This document shows positions 1 through 10,555 of a stretch of DNA of 64,000 nt, piece by piece. Position 1 is the stretch's first letter. Every line of letters begins with the position of its first letter. Source of the stretch: Cylindrotheca closterium (taxonomy: Eukaryota; Bacillariophyta; Bacillariophyceae; Bacillariales; Bacillariaceae); NCBI GenBank assembly GCA_933822405.4, contig CAKOGP040000001.1, positions 443,083 through 507,082 on the forward strand, read 5' to 3'. Made by a program: the position numbers and the translations under genes. Under the pieces are notes generated by a model. It had not been told where the DNA came from, did no database searches, and saw nothing but the letters and a program-made list of their open reading frames with translations.

Positions 1-59
1 GGCAGGTCGCTCGTAGATGTGACAAACACCCGTCTATTCCAGTTTGTCGTGCGTTTGAG

Positions 60-67
60 CCACGTGG
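60..67. promoter_or_regulatory. G-box-like palindrome upstream of BiP
   Basis: The perfect palindrome CCACGTGG lies about 220 bases upstream of the BiP start codon. CCACG is the half-site core of ER-stress elements bound by bZIP factors in other eukaryotes, so a role in the unfolded-protein response is possible. Only the motif is seen; function is inference. No clear heat-shock element was found beside it. Confidence 0.25.
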
Positions 68-285
68 AAGCCAGGTCAAAGCTTCGTGGAATTTCGAAGA
101 TGTGCATTTTTGAACGGTTCTCGACCCATCATTTGCAGACGTAGCTTTGGTACTTTCGAGTACGTGTTCGTGCGAAAAATGACTTGAGATATCCGCGCAA
201 AATTCCAACCATCATTGTCAACAAAGAGTTTGAGCTTAGGTATAGTCACCAAACAACTCTGAAATAAACACAACACACATTCAAA

Positions 286-2625
286 ATGATGTTCAATAAG
301 CTAGCTATCTCGGCATGTAAGTTTCGTCAGGAGAAGAAGCTACAATTCAAGCACCAAAGGAATGTCCAATGACCACCAATACCCAGACGCATTGAGAAAG
401 TGGGCCTGAATCTACCTGTTGCGCATTGCACTAGAGCATCGCTGGGTCGAAGGGTCTGCACTTGGACAAGGCAGACACTGCACATTCAGCTTAGTTGCTA
501 CGTTGGCTCGTTGGAAGGTTCCTTTGGTGCTTTGTTCAAGTATATGTTTGATCATTTCTGACGAATGCTTTTTGGTCACTCTTGTTTTGTTTGTTTCAGT
601 GGCACTTTTGGCCATGCCTTTTGCCCGTGCTGACGAGGGTGAAGAGAAAATGGGAACCGTCATTGGAATTGACTTGGGCACCACCTACTCTTGCGTCGGT
701 GTCTTCAAGAACGGGCGTGTTGAGATCATTGCCAACGACCAAGGTAACCGTATCACTCCTTCTTACGTCGCCTTTATGGACAATGGTGATCGTCTCGTTG
801 GAGATGCTGCCAAGAATCAGGCCACCATCAACCCTGCCAACACTGTCTTCGATGTCAAGCGTTTGATCGGACGCAAGTACTCTGACAAGTCCGTCCAATC
901 CGACAAAAAGCTTGTTCCATACAACATTGTTTCCGACAAGGACAAGCCCGTCATTGAGGTCACTGTCGCCGGAAAGGCCAGCACCTTCGCCCCTGAAGAA
1001 GTTTCCGCCATGATCCTTCAAAAGATGAAGGCCACCGCCGAAGTTTTCTTGGGTAAGGACATCAAGAACGCCGTCGTTACCGTCCCAGCATACTTCAACG
1101 ATGCCCAACGTCAAGCCACCAAGGATGCCGGAACAATTTCTGGTATGAAAGTCGAACGTATCATCAATGAGCCAACCGCTGCGGCCATTGCTTACGGTAT
1201 GGACAAGACTGGAGGAGAATCCAACGTCCTTGTTTTCGATCTTGGAGGTGGTACATTCGATGTCACTCTTTTGACCATCGACAACGGTGTCTTTGAGGTC
1301 TTGGCGACCAACGGAGATACTCACTTGGGTGGAGAGGATTTCGATCAACGTGTCATGCAATATTTCATCAAGATGATGAAGAAGAAGTCCGATGTCGACA
1401 TCTCTGGAGACAAGCGTGCACTTCAAAAGCTTCGTAAGGAAGTCGAGCGTGTCAAGCGTGCTCTTTCTTCCCAACAACAAGCTCGTTTGGAAATTGAGGA
1501 CTTGGCCGATGGTTTCGACTTGTCTGAGACTTTGACACGTGCCCGTTTCGAGGAACTCAACACCGATTTGTTCAAGAAGACCATGGGACCCGTTGCCCGT
1601 GTCATGGAAGATGCCGACTTGAGCAAGTCCGAGATTGACGAAATTGTCTTGGTTGGTGGATCCACCCGTATCCCCAAGGTCCAAGCCCTTATCTCTGAAT
1701 ACTTCGGAGGAAAGGAGCCATCCAAGGGTATCAACCCCGATGAAGCCGTTGCCTACGGAGCTGCCGTCCAAGGAGGAATCCTTTCAGGAGAAGGAGGTGA
1801 TGCCACCAGCGAGATCTTGTTGTTGGATGTCACTCCTCTTTCCCAAGGTATTGAGACCGTTGGTGGAGTCATGACCAAGTTGATCAACCGTGGTACCACC
1901 ATTCCCACCAAGAAGTCCCGTAAGTGATGATTCTTTTTTTGTCACAATTTTTTGTGTCCTGACGACGGCACTCACATTTGTCATCCCCTTTTCACCCAAC
2001 AGAAACTTTCTCCACCCACCAAGATAACCAAAATGTCGTTTTGATCCAAGTCTACGAAGGTGAACGTTCCATGACCAAGGATAACCACAACCTTGGAAAG
2101 TTCGAACTTACCGGAATCCCACCTGCCCCCCGTGGAGTCCCACAAATCGAGGTTACTTTCGAAGTTGATGCCAACGGTATCTTGCAAGTTTCCGCCGAAG
2201 ATAAGGGAACCGGAAAGGCCGAGAAGATCACCATTACCGCTGAGAAGGGACGTCTTTCCGAGGATGAAATCGAACGCATGGTCCAAGAAGCCGAGCAATA
2301 CGCTGAGGAAGATAAGAAGGTCAAGGAACGTATCGATGCCAGAAATGGATTGGAATCCTACCTTTACAACCTCAAGAACACTCTTGATGATGATGAGAAG
2401 GGTGTTGCTGACAACATCTCCGCTGAGGACAAGAAGGACCTCCAAGACATGATCGACGAAGCCCTTGACTGGATGGACGAAAACCCAGAAGCCGACAAGG
2501 AAGACTACGACGAGAAGACCAAGGAGGTTGAGCAAGTCGCCAACCCTATCATGCGAAACGTCTACGCCGGAGGTGCCGGTGGAGCCGATGAAGACATGGG
2601 CGACTTCGACGATGGCGAACTGTAA
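286..2625 (+). CDS. BIP: ER lumenal Hsp70 chaperone BiP
   Basis: ATP-dependent chaperone that folds and holds secretory proteins in the ER lumen. Three exons are inferred: 286-316, 600-1919 and 2003-2625, joined by GT-AG introns, giving 657 residues. The first short exon supplies the start of a signal peptide ([10 protein letters not shown], then [11 protein letters not shown]), which shows ER entry rather than cytosolic Hsp70. The nucleotide-binding domain has the Hsp70 signatures [20 protein letters not shown] and [14 protein letters not shown]; the hydrophobic linker [14 protein letters not shown] precedes the substrate-binding domain. The protein ends in an acidic tail and DGEL, which is close to but not the usual KDEL/HDEL/DDEL retrieval signal. 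The start at 286 is chosen because it alone gives a signal peptide; a second ATG follows immediately. Family assignment is very secure. Confidence 0.95.
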
Positions 2626-2726
2626 ATAGATAATTATAGCAAATTTGTTGTTTTATACAGAATATGATTGTGGAACCAATGCAGTGGTACTCACTTACAA
2701 ACCAACTTTATTGAGATATTGAAACC

Positions 2727-3272
2727 CTACTTGCGAAGAGACTGCATGAAATTCCTCAGTCCATCTTGATCTTGTGTGCAAATTCCCCTACAGGTATCAT
2801 CTGAATTTGGTTGTATTGTTGCTTCTGTCTGGCCCACTGTGTCATCAATTTGAGTCGTACTTAGAACAAATTCGTCTCCCGAGTTGAAAGCGATGAAAAC
2901 ACTGCAAATGAAACCGACGACTCCAATTACAACGGCTGGAGCCAAGACTACCAAGCTTCCATCCACGGCAACTTCTCCGAGCAATGGACGATTATCGGCA
3001 GATGCATCGACAGTGGAAGGATCTGACACCCTCCTCAGACTTTGTTGCTGCTCTTCTCGATTACCGGTGCTTCGTATTTCTTCCGAGCCATCGCCACTGT
3101 ATTCATTGGATTTCTGATCTTCATCCATGTCATCTGAAGTGAAGAGCACAGTCGTGGTCTTCCTGGAACACCTTGTGTGCTTCGCAAAAGTTGCTTCTGG
3201 TGTGAGCGCTGCACTTGATAGAGCATCTGAACTCAAGCATAATGCACTTGCAACGAGCGATATTTGGCGCAT
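2727..3272 (-). CDS. Single-helix protein with C-terminal CRGIC motif, copy 1
   Basis: Protein of 181 residues of a family I do not recognise. It begins at the only in-frame ATG, with a hydrophobic signal-like N-terminus (MRQISLVASALCLS). A charged, low-complexity segment follows, then DPSTVDASADNRPLLGEV and one membrane helix (LVVLAPAVVIGVVGFICSVF). The C-terminus is CRGICTQDQDGLRNFMQSLRK-like, with two close cysteines. The neighbouring gene at 3609-4230 encodes a clear paralogue with the same order (presequence, DPS..PL.GE, helix, CRGIC, SLRK end), so this is a tandem duplication. This copy has no intron while its partner has one. By analogy with the partner it may enter the plastid, but its own cleavage site is less clear. 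A perfect TGACGTCA lies 85 bases upstream of the ATG. Confidence 0.65.
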   Translation of the reverse strand: MRQISLVASALCLSSDALSSAALTPEATFAKHTRCSRKTTTVLFTSDDMDEDQKSNEYSGDGSEEIRSTGNREEQQQSLRRVSDPSTVDASADNRPLLGEVAVDGSLVVLAPAVVIGVVGFICSVFIAFNSGDEFVLSTTQIDDTVGQTEATIQPNSDDTCRGICTQDQDGLRNFMQSLRK

Positions 3273-3356
3273 TGTAAGAAGAATGAACGCCGCGTTTTCA
3301 AATGATTGCCTGCGGTCTACTGTAACATTCCATGTGTTGAAAGATTTGACAACTGC

Positions 3357-3364
3357 TGACGTCA
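3357..3364. promoter_or_regulatory. CRE palindrome TGACGTCA
   Basis: A perfect cAMP-response-element palindrome 85 bases before the ATG of the minus-strand gene at 2727-3272. TGACGT elements bound by bZIP factors are known to mediate CO2/light control of diatom carbonic anhydrase promoters; extension to this gene is inference. The same octamer occurs about 86 bases before the gene at 60137. Confidence 0.4.
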
Positions 3365-3608
3365 CACAAATTTCTACTAAAATCCCTCCGAGCTTCGCTG
3401 ATCGACCTGCACCAGTTGGAACAAAAGGATACCGTACACTCTATTGTTGTCTCTTACTCTATGCTCTACTTTTTTGTATTGGAGATAGCATTGGTTAAAT
3501 CCCTTGCGACGGTGCATTATACTATGAACTGAGCCGTCCCTTTGCCGCAATGCCCATGAGAGGTTTGTCTGTGGTGCAATTCATAATACTAATACGCTTT
3601 TGAAAAGC

Positions 3609-4230
3609 TTACTTGCGAAGAGATTCCATGAAAACTTTCAGTCCCGACTGATCTGGTGTGCAGATACCTCTGCAGACATCAGGATCGTATACCTGGTTGG
3701 GTTGCGTTGCAGCTTTTTCTGAAATAGCATTGCCTGCTTGCATCAGAATTGCAGTCAATTCGTCTCCAGAGCTTACAGTCACAACAATACTGTAAAGGAA
3801 GCCCATGATTCCAACGACAGCAATTGGCACCAAGACTTTCACACTATCAGCTGGTATCTCACCAAACAACGGAACAGTCGTCGTTGGCGCATTGGCGATC
3901 GAAGGATCTTGTTTCGTTAGTCTTCAAAAAATAAAACGGAAAGTAGCATGGGTAGCGTTAGCAACAAGATCTGCCGAAATACTATTTTCAACAGGAAGTA
4001 TCTTACGATGCCAACAATGGATCCATTCGCTTTTGTCTCGGAGCAGGAGGTTGCTGGGGAATCTGTTGTGGAACTTCCGGTTCTTCAGGGCTATCCTCAC
4101 TGCTTTGCAAGATTGTTTTCCCCGAGAAAGTTGTTTTCTTTGTATTCCTTGCACCAGGTGAGAACGCCAAAACTGACGGAGTACTATAGCTCAAGCACAG
4201 AGCAAATACAATAAGCGATCTTTGAAGCAT
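3609..4230 (-). CDS. Single-helix plastid-type protein with CRGIC motif, copy 2
   Basis: Paralogue of the gene at 2727-3272; 178 residues from two exons (4230-4007 and 3921-3609) with an 85-base GT-AG intron. The N-terminus is a signal peptide ending SVLA|FSPG, the diatom plastid-import type, followed by a Pro/Gln-rich linker. The second exon carries DPSIANAP, a single membrane helix (VLVPIAVVGIMGFLYSIVV) and the C-terminus VCRGICTPDQSGLKVFMESL-RK. Conserved between the two copies are the helix, the SGDE after it, the CRGIC pair and the SLRK end, so these parts are under selection. A one-helix thylakoid or envelope protein is a reasonable guess; no enzyme motif is visible. It is divergent from the aldo/keto-reductase-like gene at 4512, sharing a promoter region of about 280 bases. 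Confidence 0.7.
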
Positions 4231-4231
4231 G

Positions 4232-4267
4232 GTGATGATGATGACGATGATGATGATGATGATGATT
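4232..4267. repeat. GAT trinucleotide microsatellite
   Basis: About twelve near-perfect GAT units, directly upstream of the ATG at 4230 (minus strand) and thus probably in its 5' untranslated region. Likely length-variable. Confidence 0.7.
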
Positions 4268-4511
4268 ACTGCGTCCTTAGTTCTCAATTTGACTTTTGTT
4301 AGAGCAGTGAAGAATGCCGATCAACCAAAATCTCGGTCGAAGATTTGAGGACTGTGATGTCATTCATGCGCGCTCGCGCGAATCCGAAGCCGTTCCAATC
4401 GAAGCTGCACTTCAAGCAGTGTCAAAAAGTGTTTGTGTCGCACACATCATCAAAACCAAACGAAACCAAAGCAATACATTGGTGAACTCGCCAATCCTTC
4501 AGTCTTCTGCT

Positions 4512-6101
4512 ATGAATGATATCATTGCTGTCACCACTGTGTTGCTGTCTCTGACGGCGGCAAATGCGTTCACTCCATCGCTATCACATGTGCCATCAAC
4601 ACGATCGTCACTGGCGAATCAATTTCAACCCATGCAAATGTCATCGACTGATGATGATGAACTTTCAAGACTCATTGGAAAGAGAAATCAGATTAAAAGG
4701 AAAAAGAGAGAAGAATTAGTGCCCAGCGAAGACGAGCTTTTAGAAAGCTTGGGAACCGATCCTTCTACTCTAGATCCTGAGAAAATGCCAGAGTTTAAGG
4801 TGAAGAGAGTGGCAAGGGTGCCAAAAAAGTCCGAGGACGACGAAGCGAAGAAAGATGCACCAGCAGAGGCTGAATTTAATGATTATTATGCGGACTACGT
4901 AAGTAATGTCTGTGGTTTTGGCCTATTCACTTGGCTGCCCTCTCAAACATGGTCAAATCTTTTATAACCATCAGGAGGACGAAAATGATTTCCATATTCC
5001 AAATCGAATGGGAGTCACCTCAAGGTGCTGGGGAGAAGAAAAGGAGGGATTTGTTTCCAGTGGAAAGCTAAAGAAGCAACAAGTGCGAGAAGGAAAGTTC
5101 GTTCCAGGTGACATTCAAGTGGCATACAACAAGTTATTGACCGAAGGCATTTTCCTGTTTGAGACTTCTCCTGATTATGGAAAGGCTATGGCGAGTAAGA
5201 AGCTCTCAGGCGAAGATATCATGGCACGATGCATACAAGAATACAAAGAAACCGAATCTTCACCATTGGTTATTGGCACCTACAATAACCAACTTTGGCA
5301 ACGTGGAAGCAAAGGATTGACCGACGCATTATCCAAGTCGTGTGAAAAGCTCGAGGTTTCGGCTGTAGATGTCTACCAAATCAAGAATGTTGGATGGCTT
5401 CCATCCGGTGGATTGGTTAAGGGAGTCACTGAATCTGTGGTCGACATGGGAACAACCAATTATGTCGGCGTTAAGAATATGGCACCAGTTAGAATGCGCC
5501 GCATCATCCACAAGCTTGATGCGGAAGGAATATCCCTGACAACAAACTCCTTTGAGTTTTCGCTGGTTAACCGAAAGAAGGAAAAGTGGATCAATGCTTG
5601 CAAACTTCGTGGGGTAACACCCTTGATTGAAAATCCTTTGGGAAGTGGATTGGCATCGGGACAATACACTGCATCCAATCCAAGTGGAGGTGTTGCGGGT
5701 GCTGCCAAGTATTCGTTCGAAACCTTAGATAAGCTTCAACCGTTGCACAGTATTCTTGAAACTGTTGCCGAAAGAGTGAAAACAAGAGTGAAGAAGGAGA
5801 TGCGCGATATGAAGGACAAACGTGGTCGCTACGGACCGCCAGTAAGTTCGTCAAGTTTGGAGTGTTCATGATATGGATGGATGGTTCGTGACTGACAATT
5901 CGTTCTTTCGCTTAGCCAAAAATCAACACAGACATCACGACAACTCAAATCGCCCTGAACTACATTGTTGCCAAGGGTGCAGTGCCGCTAGTTGAAGTCA
6001 ACGGACCCAGTCAAGCAGACGAGGTTCTCGGGTGTCTGGGATGGAGTTTGAATGATGACGAAGTAGACATGCTGGAAGCTGCAGCAGATATTTGCAAGTA
6101 A
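4512..6101 (+). CDS. Plastid-targeted aldo/keto reductase-like protein
   Basis: Three exons (4512-4898, 4975-5841, 5916-6101) with introns that keep frame, giving 479 residues. The presequence ends AANA|FTPSLS, the plastid-import signature of diatoms. A charged region of about 100 residues follows, then an aldo/keto reductase barrel: FLFETSPDYG, SAVDVYQI, GVKNMAPVRMRR, a segment with GSGLASGQYT, and the last exon TQIALNYIVAKGAVPLVEV. The usual catalytic tetrad is altered: the Asp of DTAxxYG is Glu, the Tyr is kept, the Lys of the following strand is not seen (VIGTYNNQLW), and the His after the next strand is Lys (YQIKNVGW). It may therefore bind NADPH without normal reductase chemistry. The family is sure; the function is unknown. 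It is divergent from the gene at 3609-4230. Confidence 0.85.
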
Positions 6102-6130
6102 TGTAACAGCGATATATCAAACATATTTAT

Positions 6131-6331
6131 TTATTTCGCCTGAAAGAACAGGGGATTCTTGTTTATGCATTTAATCAGTCGGTCGGTTTCACTTGGGCAT
6201 CCTTGCAATTGTTGCTTTTGATTCGTCAACCGTTTTCGTCGTGCGCACGCCTCGAGCCACTCGAATTGTTGGGCACATGGTCCACCCTTGACCTTGTCAG
6301 TCTCTCCACCAGCACTCTCCGATTTCTCCAT
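6131..6331 (-). CDS. Twin CX9C small protein, probably mitochondrial intermembrane space
   Basis: Small protein of 66 residues starting at the ATG at 6331 (MEKSESAGG). It has two CX9C pairs, CAQQFEWLEAC and CPSETDRLIKC, separated by 15 residues. This is the coiled-coil-helix-coiled-coil-helix fold imported and oxidised by Mia40. Members serve in cytochrome oxidase assembly, complex I or lipid transfer; I cannot tell which one this is. Its 3' end faces the aldo/keto reductase-like gene, leaving only 29 bases between stop codons. Confidence 0.7.
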   Translation of the reverse strand: MEKSESAGGETDKVKGGPCAQQFEWLEACARRKRLTNQKQQLQGCPSETDRLIKCINKNPLFFQAK

Positions 6332-6460
6332 TGTATGTATGAGTGGCACCTTCTTTCAATCGAAAATCGCACTTCACAACACTCCAATCAATATATAGTA
6401 TGACACTTTTGCGGCTCCGTGGTGGGAGTGGTTTTTGATGGGTCGAAACTTCGGCTCCGA

Positions 6461-6500
6461 CGAAGGAGTGTCCGATTTTACAAAGGAGTGTCCGATTTTA
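6461..6500. repeat. 20-base tandem duplication
   Basis: Two adjacent 20-base copies (GAAGGAGTGTCCGATTTTA-type, one difference) upstream of the open frame at 6607, with related TCGGCTCCGA and GTCGGAGC words either side. It could be regulatory or simply a replication-slippage duplication. Confidence 0.6.
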
Positions 6501-6606
6501 CTTAACGCTATTTTTTGAGTCGGAGCTGTCTCACATTTTCATCACGGTTTTTTCACAACATTCAAAATTCAGAAAGCAATTCATTTGACAAACATCTATC
6601 GACAAC

Positions 6607-7101
6607 ATGATCCCAAAACGAGACTTTCCGATTTCCAAAGAGCTCGAAGTTTATGCTCTAGCAGTTGTGAACTTCGTCTGTTGCCATTCTTATGCACAAA
6701 CTACTACTGATGATTGCGAATATATCAGAATTAGATCACCAACCATTCCACCAAAATGGATGGGTGATTCTCCCCATGCGGACAAAGTCTCGATCACAAA
6801 CTTTAATCAATCTAAAGGATACAAAACGGGGATAGCTGAGGGTGCACGCCTTTGTCAGCACAGAGATTCATCAAGAATGCTCGACACAAACGGATTCCCA
6901 CCGCGGCCTTCGATTCTCAGCAGTCCTGGTAGCGAAAGTACTTGGACTGTAGCCAGTTGGAATTCAGCCAATTGGAAACCAGAAACTACACTCTATTCTT
7001 CGCGACAGTCGGTCACATCCTCTGTCGCATCATCCTCGGCGGATAGCAGCATCTTTGGTCATCCTGTATACTCTTTGCAGACCTTCAGTTATGAAGAATA
7101 A
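6607..7101 (+). CDS. Hypothetical protein
   Basis: Open frame of 164 codons with a proper ATG, no recognisable domain, and a Ser/Thr-rich C-terminal half (SRQSVTSSVASSSADSS). The N-terminus has a weak hydrophobic stretch (VYALAVVNFVCCHS) that could be a signal anchor. It sits alone between divergent and same-strand genes. It is supported only by open-frame length and position, so it could be a false call or a lineage-specific gene. Confidence 0.4.
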   Translation: MIPKRDFPISKELEVYALAVVNFVCCHSYAQTTTDDCEYIRIRSPTIPPKWMGDSPHADKVSITNFNQSKGYKTGIAEGARLCQHRDSSRMLDTNGFPPRPSILSSPGSESTWTVASWNSANWKPETTLYSSRQSVTSSVASSSADSSIFGHPVYSLQTFSYEE

Positions 7102-7399
7102 AGTTATTGCTCTGGTAGTCTCCGTGATATACATGTTAGCATAACATTAGAATGCTGCCAATAAAATGCATTTGTCGTAGCCAACAAGGCAAATCCAGTG
7201 TGAATGGTATCCGGCCTCGTCGCATCTATCTTCTATGATTCGAACTATTCGAATGTTCTTGACGTCTGCCAGTCACTTCGATAGCCAGAACATATCCAGT
7301 AGCCTGCAGTAATTTCGTCGTTGTCAAAAGTCATTCCATCGGCATCATCAACTTGCCTTCTACGGAGAACACTCAATAAAAGGCTTTCCTTAATTCAAC

Positions 7400-8893
7400 A
7401 TGGGTGGGGGACAAAGTCACGACAACTGGGAAGATGACGACAATGGAGTGTGCAAACCATGCTTTCTGTTCAAGGCACCCATGAGCAGAAGCAAGAGAAG
7501 TGATCCAATGGGAACACCGATGCCAGAAACCCCCATAGTCGATCGAAGGAAGCGTGATGCTGCCGCTGCCAAGATTCAAGAATCAAAGAAGACTGACCCT
7601 GTTTTTTCTTCACAGTATTTTGGGATTGAGAAAGAGGTAGATCCAAAGAACCCAAAGAACTCCGCGAAGAATAATCCTAGTGGACGAGCGATAGTTCACG
7701 AGGGACAGGTGAGTCTGGCAATGATTCTGTCAATATCCGTTGAGGTTCAAGCAACCTTATAGCTTTATGTGATTTCGTAGGATGCGGAGCAGCAAATGCA
7801 AGCGAAATACCAGATGATGGAGGTTTTGGGTGTAGGTTCCACGTCCACCTGCCATCGTTGTGTGGACAAGCGATCGAATCTTCATTATGCTTGCAAGATT
7901 ATTGACAAAAAGGTGATCGAAGACAGATTCCAAGGGATGATGGATCAGTTTCACACTGAAATTGATGCGCTTCGGTCACTGGATCATCCGGCTATCATTC
8001 AATTGCTTGATGTCTACATTACACAACAAAAGATCTTTATCATTATGGAACTTATGGAAGGAGGTGAACTGTTTGATTATGTCGTGCAGAAAGGAACTTT
8101 AACAGAAGATGAAGCGTCGAGTATTGTTAGAAAAGTAACGGGGGCACTGGTGTACATGCATGAGAAGAATATCGTTCACAGAGATTTGAAGCCTGAGAAT
8201 CTGCTCTTGCGACGAATTCCAAGAAATGCCGGTGACTCGGTTGAAGTAAAAATCATTGATTTTGGACTTTCCAAGGTAAGAATAAGCTTGTTCTGAGATG
8301 AGGAAGCTACTGTTGCTCGAAAGTATGTCATCTCATAATTTGTTGCGGAACAGCTCATGCAAGAACCTGTAGCGCGCAGTTTTCTCGGAACTCGAGGTTA
8401 CCTGGCACCGGAAATGTTACAGCGCAGGGACTATACAAAAGCCGTTGATACTTGGGCTTTGGGTGTTATCGTCTTCGTTCTTCTCTGCGGCTGCCTGCCA
8501 TTTGATGATGATTCGCAAACAGTCCCAAGCGATGATTTGGTTCGTACTAAATTTGTGCTTCGATTCCCGAGATGGGCCAAGAATCTGTCCGCATCAGCAA
8601 AAGATCTTCTGTCGAAATTGTTGAATGTGAATCCAGGGGAAAGGTACTCAGCGGAACAAGCTCTGGCGCACCCTTGGGTGACGGGTAAAGCGGCACCAAA
8701 GGGAAATCTGCTTGCATCACCAGGTCGCATCAGAGCCAGCCCGAATGTCAGAGCAAAACAAAATCGTTCAACACCAAATCGCAATGGCCGACACGGTGCA
8801 ACTGGGAGCGGAAAGTACATTCCGCCAAATCGCTCACCAGCTGCAGGTGGGGCGACGACTAAGCGAGTGATGGTTCGAAAAACAAGTATCTAG
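7400..8893 (+). CDS. CaMK-like Ser/Thr protein kinase with acylated-type N-terminus
   Basis: Three exons (7400-7708, 7781-8275, 8354-8893) give 447 residues. The protein starts MGGGQS, a good N-myristoylation site, with cysteines soon after (VCKPCF) that could be palmitoylated, so membrane attachment is likely. The kinase domain is complete: glycine loop LGVGSTSTCHRC, ATP-binding Lys in YACKIIDKK, HRDLKPENLL catalytic loop, IIDFGLSK magnesium loop split by the second intron, GTRGYLAPEM and a CaMK-type C-lobe ending HPWVTG. No EF hands or clear calmodulin-binding helix are seen after the domain; the tail is basic and disordered. The CaMK group assignment is from overall motif style; substrate is unknown. 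Confidence 0.9.
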
Positions 8894-9156
8894 AGTGCGG
8901 AACAAGTGGTGGTACACTTAATTCCTTTTTGAATTTTGACTTTTGACTTTTTTACGCTAAACATTGCAATCTGAGGCACACTGTCGCGCCATTAGCTTTT
9001 TAAAAAAAACGATATGTTATGAAATGACCAAATTGCAACTGAATTGTGACCAAGAACTGCATCCAAGCTATTATTCTAGTATTTGCGATAGAATAGTGTA
9101 TAGCAAGTGAAGGAAGCAACTACGATAGAATGACCAAAGGCTTCTAGCTATGGAGT

Positions 9157-10555
9157 CTATAGAGATCCATCAAGCTGCCACTTTGATTGCTTTGATATCC
9201 ATGAGTGTTGGTGGATCGCATCTTGAGCATCAATTGGCTTCGCGATCAATGCGACATGGGCAACGTCAATGCCTTGGGCCTGCCATATTGTCGGCAGTCG
9301 AATGGATTCTTTGATGTTTTTGCACGCTGGGGCGATTAACATTACATCAACAGAGAAGCTTTCCATCAAAGCATGTATCAGTGAAACCTGATCAGCCATA
9401 TCTTCTTCCTTCAGTTCCACACTTTCAACAACTTGGCAAGCCGTCCCCACAGCACTCTTAAACTTTTCCAATGCACCCTTGTTCGGTGCAAGACAGACAA
9501 CTCGCGGTCTGACAATGAATTGAGGTGAGACACCAGAGTATTTTTCAAAATCAGGCTGGTCGTACCAGTAACCAGCGCCAGGATCTTCAAATGGGCGATA
9601 GATTCCACAGTCGGTTACTTGCATCGGCACGTCTGGTTCGCCACTGGAAGTACCGTGCTCTTCGATTGCATCCAATACTTCCATTCCACTAACCAGCTCA
9701 CCGAATATCACTTCGATTAAAAGAATATTTTGAGGGATTCAAGTGTTGTAGCGCCAAGCAAAAAAATTTCACTTTCTCACCATGCTTCCCGTCGCATTGT
9801 GGCGCGGCTGCAAATGTAAAGTAGAACTGTGATGTGTTCTGATCGGACAGGAAGAGAATGGGCTGAGAAGCTTTACAGAAACAAACATGTGACGATGACG
9901 TGGGCTCAACTTACAGAGTTCTTTCCACTATTTCCCATCGCAAGAATCCCTCGTCGGTCATGCTTCTTGAGTAGACCTGGACGTTCATCTTTGAAAGAAC
10001 GCTTCCCAAAAATGCACTCTCCACCGCTTCCATTTCCTTTTACGAAGTCACCTCCTTGACAGATGAAATTCTTTTCCACCCGATGAATAGGTGAGCCACG
10101 ATACGTAAGCGGCTTCCCACAGTCTCCAATGGGTATCTTTTGCTTGTCGGAACCATTGTTGCAAAGTGTAGCAAAGTTTTCGCAGGCGATCGGTGCAACT
10201 GTCCAATGCAGCTTGACAACAATTCTTTGGCCCGATGTTGGTGGCCTCGTTTCAATACCTCCAACTTCAGTATTTTTCGAACTCCATTCTAGTAAAATCA
10301 AATGCAATCACATTGGTTTTCAGGTCGAATTGATTGAAGTCTTGAAGATTTTAAGATCTCCTACGTACCATGGTCACCAGAAATCATCTCCTCGAGACGA
10401 GCGATTTCCGAGCCTCCAAGTGACAAAAGATTCTTGGATGACAAGCCGTACCTCGAATTGGTTGCATCGACAAAAGCAGCAGCTGTACCCAGCTTCTTGC
10501 GAAAGTTATTGATATCGACATCAAAGTAGCAATACTCTGCTGTCTTGGCGTCCAT
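9157..10555 (-). CDS. Divergent cyclophilin-type peptidyl-prolyl isomerase with C-terminal extension
   Basis: Four exons (10555-10369, 10288-9915, 9838-9781, 9710-9157) give 390 residues. The start at 10555 is the first in-frame ATG and begins just before the cyclophilin strand YCYFDVDI. A unique insertion of about 60 residues then separates it from RIVVKLHWTVAPIACENFATLC. Further cyclophilin motifs are HRVEKNFICQGGDF, GSGGECIFG, GILAMGNSG and, across a 58-base exon, NTSQFYFTF and CDGKHVIFGEL. The catalytic Arg and the QGGDF Gln are kept, while the usual active-site Trp position appears to be Gln. After the isomerase domain about 150 residues have no domain I recognise (start near RPRVVCLAPNKG). 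Intron positions are strongly supported by family continuity. Divergent from ALG3. Confidence 0.85.

Noticed and set aside
596..1771. Long minus-strand open frame across BiP exon 2 (and a similar one over exon 3)
   Set aside because: Mirror of strongly biased Hsp70 codons; the translation has no family features and the plus strand is certain.
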